The notes under the pieces: generated by a model
Told to the model about the DNA's origin: nothing
Seen by the model: only the letters and a program-made list of their open reading frames with translations
The model's database searches: none
Shown here: in pieces, positions 61,101 through 64,000 of the stretch
How the letters are laid out: every line of letters begins with the position of its first letter
How positions within the stretch are numbered: position 1 is the first letter of the stretch
DNA from: Lumbricus terrestris
Taxonomy: Eukaryota; Annelida; Clitellata; Crassiclitellata; Lumbricidae
Reading direction: 5' to 3'
NCBI GenBank assembly: GCA_949752735.1
Contig: OX457037.1
Location: forward strand, 13,182,432-13,246,431
DNA length: 64,000 bases
Program-made: the position numbers and the translations under genes

Positions 61101-64000
61101 GTACCTTGATCCAATTTGCATATGTTTGCATTGAACATGGTTGAATGTGTTAGGGTGAATGTGGTTACAGCATATGATGGAATCTGAGAAAATCAGGCTT
61201 CTGTTGCAAAACGAGTATTCACAAATAAAAGTAATTAAACAAATTTCTTGACTGATTTTAGACACGTGGCATTTGATGAATAGTTGGATTAGACATTGAA
61301 CTGTACGAAAATGCAACAGGTAAACATCGACAAATGACGCAGACTTTTCACTAAAAATAAAAATTTGGTCATTTGTCTACCATCATCTCGTTGAAGCATT
61401 CATGCAACATAAAACCTGATTTTGTCAGATCACTTCACATAAGTTTCATCGTTTTTTGTTCCTGTTGTCAGAGCTGAACAAGGATCGTATGATGGAAATC
61501 CTGGAGGACCGTGGTCTCAGCTTCCTCTTTCCGTTGATGAGAATCCAGGCGGAGTTGAGTCGACAGATCCGCGCGGATTCCAACGCCACCGTCTACTACA
61601 AGTGGATACGAGAGAACGTCGACAGCAAGCTCTACTCTGATTCGTCCTTCATCACTATTCTCGTCACAGTGTGAGTTGTCTACAGTACTTGTAGCTTTGC
61701 TGTCATTCAACAGACTTTCGTGTTATCTGCTACGCAAGCTTTGGCTTTTTACGAAACGGTTAAAGACCGTTCTATTCTACCACTATAGTAGTTTCCTTGA
61801 AGAGGCGCTATGTAAATACTTGAATGAATTAGATTAATTGTCTTGTATGGTCTGACCCGGTGTGCCGTTGAGAACTTTTTTACATGGGATTTATAACGGA
61901 GCAATTGCAATTATGGGTACTGAAATACTGATGTTATTTGTGGATAGTTTTGTTGGAGGGGGCAGAACACAATGGAAATTAGAACAAAGGGTATTTTTCA
62001 TGGAGCTTTTTTTATTGTAAATTTCTCAGTTTCGCTTTGTGTATTATCGTTATTAATGCTTTAACACGAAGATATTTATTATAAGCTAGAATGTAGTACG
62101 TAGTTAAAAAATAGGTGTCAATTTTCTGAGAGCAAGTGTCCCTCTTGCCAATTTGTGTGGGCACCCATGTGTTACATTTATACTTTGATTCCTATGTTTC
62201 TTTAAATGATGTTAATCGACAACCTTAATCTGGATTATCTAGTTAATCGCATTTGAACAATGGAATGTTGGAAGTGACGGTTAACTATTATTATTTCCTG
62301 GATACAGTTAGCAGCGTCAACAAGTATGCTGAATATGGCATATGATTATCTTTCAGTGAAATGACTACCTTTCAATAAATACAAGACACTGCTTTGTTGA
62401 CTGATGCTCCAGTGCAGTTTTTATAATGTTGATGGTTACAATAGATTTGACGGTGTTTATGTTGTAAATTGCAGTATTTTCACATACATAACGGGCGAGA
62501 CAACATTGAAGGAAGGCGTTGACTTGAATGCTGCAACCGTCGATAAGTCCCTCATTGAACGCGAGAAGGAATTGCTCGACAAATTTAAGGTTGGATCTTG
62601 ACAGAGTGCGATCTGAAATTGTTCTTTAGATTCTTGTCTCGATATTTCTTTCAATATTGTGAGCAATATTAATGCTTTGACGTTTTGATCTGCATTGGTT
62701 TCCAAGTCTATCAGTTTTAAGCAATGGAGGAAGTCCATTCCTCCTCAACTGTCAAGTGGAGTGCATTGGAATAGTAGTTATCTTGAAGTGCGCTATATAA
62801 AATCCGTAAATAGATATTTGAAGAGATTTAGATTCTTCCGCCAGCTCTGCGTATAACTTTCTCTAACAATGCATAACAGTGTAGACGCTGATATTTTAGT
62901 AATCATATTCAACTTCTGATTTAATTTGCACGTTTATTGCCAATTATTATTACTTCGATGTATTATTTTGATGTTCCATACCCCATTGTGCATTTGAAGT
63001 GGAGTAATAAAGAAAGTACGTACTTACTTTGCATAACAATACATACATAACAATGCATGTCAGAGTTGAGAGATTTATACTCAGACAGTGTTTGCTGCAG
63101 TCTTTCTTTGGAAAGATTTTACTTGTCAGTTTATATTGACTGGTTTGTCTCTTTTAGGGAGTCCTTCAGAAGTTCCTGCTGGACAAAATCGACCTGCATG
63201 TGACGGCCATTTATGCGCTGCAGGTGTTTGCATATAACAAAAACTCCCCGAAAGGTAAGAACAAAAATGCATTGCTTCGAAAAATGTCTCGCAGAATTAA
63301 AATACAAATTGCGCTTTTTATAGATATCATATATAGTTTGTTAAATAGCCGCATGGTTATTGCTTCTTTGAGCTAGGTTACAATGTTTCATCATGTATCG
63401 TATGCTTGTGATATTTGATAAAAGACTGGACTTGAAGACTCCTGTGACTCTGACAACCAGCACTATTTATTGGTCGCACGAATATGCTGACATTCAACCT
63501 TGACTTAATCACTAGCATGTTTGCCACATGTGTGTTTTACTGAGCTGCTTGGTTACCTCGTGTGGTGGAAAAGTGTCGAACCATGGCCTTCTAAAGAAGA
63601 TTAACTGCTTCAGAGCCTCCTTTGCAGAATTTCTTGTTTAATCTTAAAGTTTAGGTTCTGTTCTAACCGACTCTCACAATGTTATCACTACTTAGTACGG
63701 ATACATAACCGTCTCTTGCTTTCCTGCATATGTAGGATTTTGGATAAATTGTAAAATTTCTAGTTTTGTTTTCAAGCTGCCATTATATTGATTGCTGATC
63801 CACATCTTTTTGTTTGAAGCTGTTACTGGTGCTTTCGAATTTGCAGAACATCTTGTTTTTGATTGGGTTAGACTGGTGCTTTGTGTTTTACGATTTCTTT
63901 TGGTTGACCATACGAAATACGAGTCTGTTGTTTGTTGCAGGTCTGTTGCTGCGCATGTTTATGAATCTGTACGATATGGAAATCATTTATGAAGAGGCAT
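46071..64000 (+). CDS. EIF4G2: EIF4G2 (DAP5/p97/NAT1), 20 exons, 3' end beyond the window
   Basis: Translation factor related to the eIF4G middle and C-terminal parts; it lacks the eIF4E-binding region and supports non-canonical initiation. Exons: 46071-46120, 49069-49233, 50590-50692, 51506-51616, 52435-52501, 53517-53606, 54079-54407, 54987-55164, 55543-55638, 56464-56733, 57638-58125, 58561-58689, 59318-59400, 59640-59692, 60216-60295, 60614-60872, 61472-61670, 62475-62589, 63158-63254, 63941-64000 (open). All phases agree, giving about 1007 codons. MIF4G is at about 66-300 (RGILNKLTPEKFDKL, KYSSLYAQL, LGNIKFIGELGKL). A Gly/Gln/Pro/Met-rich linker runs to about 690, MA3 from about 693 to 815 (ETVAKSYLETANIDD), and W2 from about 851 (LSFLFPL, YALQVFAYN, YDMEII). 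The C-terminal end of W2 is missing. Start: no AUG; CTG at 46071, with an in-frame TAA at 46056. Human protein has 907 aa; the linker here is longer. Confidence 0.95.
46195..46445 (-). mobile_element. LINE/SINE 3' fragment with a 20-bp tandem repeat
   Basis: It shares GACTTA(C)..AAATAAATAAGTCTTGAGTC and a following exon-like block with 56215-56365 in the same orientation. Inside, GCGTGGTCACTGAGAAT repeats about four times (46345-46410). It lies in EIF4G2 intron 1. Confidence 0.55.
47270..47400. mobile_element. possible SINE fragment
   Basis: GGACCTTGGGCAAATGCAG at about 47327 matches the CORE-like block of the 29462 SINE. Flanks are decayed, so boundaries are uncertain. Confidence 0.35.
51660..51724. 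repeat. AT/AC microsatellite
   Basis: An ATATATAC-type run in EIF4G2 intron 4, about 45 bp after the exon 4 donor. Part is a perfect alternating AT palindrome. Confidence 0.85.
52310..52400 (+). mobile_element. possible tRNA-related SINE fragment
   Basis: TTAGAGCACCTGCCTTGCAA resembles a box A region, and GGGTTCAAAGGC a box B. A related CAAAGGCAGACCCAG word occurs near 48655. No functional tRNA fold is claimed. Confidence 0.35.
52655..52810 (-). mobile_element. LINE 3' tail fragment
   Basis: Minus strand: a WNGLPQEL-like segment, then GAGTTGGGAGCGCTTCTGTGTA and a poor ATAT tail. Matches the L2/CR1-like copies. Intron 5 of EIF4G2. Confidence 0.5.
52905..53155. mobile_element. diverged relative of the 24400 MITE
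   Basis: GCAGGAGGGGCAGAACACAA, a central AT-rich block and GGTGTCAATTTTTCAGGG follow the layout of 24400-24687 and 61930-62175. The terminal repeats are eroded (CCATG...TTCTGC versus GGCGGGCGGG). Confidence 0.55.
53276..53345 (+). mobile_element. tRNA-like SINE head
   Basis: TAGCCGAGTGATTGGAACGC resembles a box A of Ser/Leu-type tRNAs; GGCGTTCAAGGTTC follows as a box B-like segment. The acceptor stem does not pair convincingly, so it is not called a tRNA gene. Confidence 0.4.
54400..54575 (+). repeat. EIF4G2: tandem repeat of the exon 7 splice-donor region
   Basis: The boundary CCAACAG|GTGCGTGGA at 54401-54416 is followed by five related copies containing CAG|GTGGGTGGA or CAG|GTAGGTGGA. The GT positions are 54408, 54440, 54467, 54499, 54531 and 54563, a spacing of 32 bp except one of 27. 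Each copy is an acceptable 5' splice site. Using any of the last five would retain an in-frame TGA near 54420. Confidence 0.85.
56215..56370 (-). mobile_element. LINE 3' fragment
   Basis: Minus strand: a segment with GGCCCCAGATGCTGAAAG and GGACTCGAGACTTATTTATT. It is homologous to 46260-46445. Intron 9 of EIF4G2. Confidence 0.55.
56790..56965 (-). mobile_element. LINE 3' tail fragment
   Basis: Minus strand: a CDLEWSPYYS-like remnant of the WN(G/S)LP motif, GGACTGGGAACGCTCCTCAGC, then GGGGTGCTATAAAAATTGC and an (AAT/AAC)n tail. Intron 10 of EIF4G2. Confidence 0.6.
57463..57513 (+). other. EIF4G2: possible 51-nt cassette exon of EIF4G2
   Basis: It follows a pyrimidine-rich acceptor (TTTTTTTACTCAAG) and is followed by GTCAGG, a weak donor. 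It would add 17 residues (GYGPTTRLSKQRQQDE core) with the same phase (1-1) as the flanking exons, so inclusion keeps the frame. No transcript evidence; call is tentative. Confidence 0.3.
58137..58330. repeat. GT-rich microsatellite
   Basis: (TG)n interrupted by GCTGGTTGTA units, in EIF4G2 intron 11 directly after the exon. Minus-strand His/Thr-rich frames here are repeat translations. Confidence 0.9.
58895..59120 (-). mobile_element. (GTAT)n microsatellite and retroelement tail
   Basis: ATGTATGTATATGAACATTT and then GTAGCGCCTTATAGTAACC match the junction at 36870-36920. Intron 12 of EIF4G2. Confidence 0.5.
59905..59990 (+). mobile_element. SINE body fragment
   Basis: AAGACCTTCGGCACGTCTTTG and CACAATTGCTCAACACCCGC align with the middle of the 29462 SINE (29528-29575). 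The tRNA-like head is missing. Confidence 0.5.
61780..61850 (+). mobile_element. short LINE tail
   Basis: CCTTGAAGAGGCGCTATGTA, then an ACTTGAATGAATTAG tail: another copy of the L2/CR1-like 3' end, in intron 17 of EIF4G2. Confidence 0.5.
61930..62175. mobile_element. diverged relative of the 24400 MITE
   Basis: GGAGGGGGCAGAACACAATG at the left and CAAGTGTCCCTCTTGCC..GGGCACCCATG at the right match the subterminal and terminal parts of 24400-24687. The left terminus is lost. Confidence 0.65.
62750..62820 (+). mobile_element. short LINE tail
   Basis: TATCTTGAAGTGCGCTATAT and AAATCCGTAAATAG: L2/CR1-type terminal sequence in intron 18 of EIF4G2. Confidence 0.5.

Overview
The window is animal nuclear DNA. 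Its genes are split by many GT-AG introns of roughly 0.2-4 kb. The flanks are AT-rich and packed with LINE 3' ends, SINEs, MITEs and minisatellites. It looks like a marine invertebrate. A Ty3/gypsy element of the Gmr1 type, a clade best known from deuterostomes, hints at a deuterostome, but the sequence alone does not settle the taxon. There are no bacterial operons, CRISPR arrays or rRNA genes.

Layout. 1-1952: decayed repeat DNA with a LINE 3' end. 1958-8582: a complete minus-strand Ty3/gypsy LTR retrotransposon with identical 205-bp LTRs, a CCCAC target duplication and one 1661-codon gag-pol ORF. Its integrase lies before its reverse transcriptase. 8588-13208: LINE debris, an inverted-repeat element (10233-12485) ending in GGGTCATTCC, and a 116-bp tandem array. 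13216-20132: a small seven-exon minus-strand gene whose 210-aa product resembles a TIR-domain adaptor; its introns hold several LINE copies. 20133-27720: intergenic DNA with three MITEs that have exact 8-bp target duplications. 27721-44054: a complete 16-exon minus-strand SNX9/18/33-type sorting nexin (552 aa; SH3, PX and BAR). One of its introns carries a 3.06-kb foldback element that is almost entirely inverted repeat. 44055-46070: a 2-kb head-to-head intergenic region. 46071-64000: 20 plus-strand exons of EIF4G2 (DAP5/p97/NAT1), running off the right edge inside the C-terminal W2 domain.

How the parts relate. The sorting nexin (endocytic membrane remodelling) and EIF4G2 (cap-independent translation) have no known joint pathway; they are divergently transcribed and may share a promoter region. 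Every exon of the three host genes was joined by hand at GT-AG sites with consistent reading phase. EIF4G2 has no usable AUG at its 5' end. A CTG in strong context lies at the position of the human GUG start, so non-AUG initiation appears to be conserved.

Most promising for follow-up: the IN-before-RT retrotransposon; the foldback element with nested perfect hairpins and its sister element sharing the GGGTCATTCC terminus; the EIF4G2 near-cognate start; a tandem array of 5' splice-site copies just after EIF4G2 exon 7; and the small TIR-like gene.
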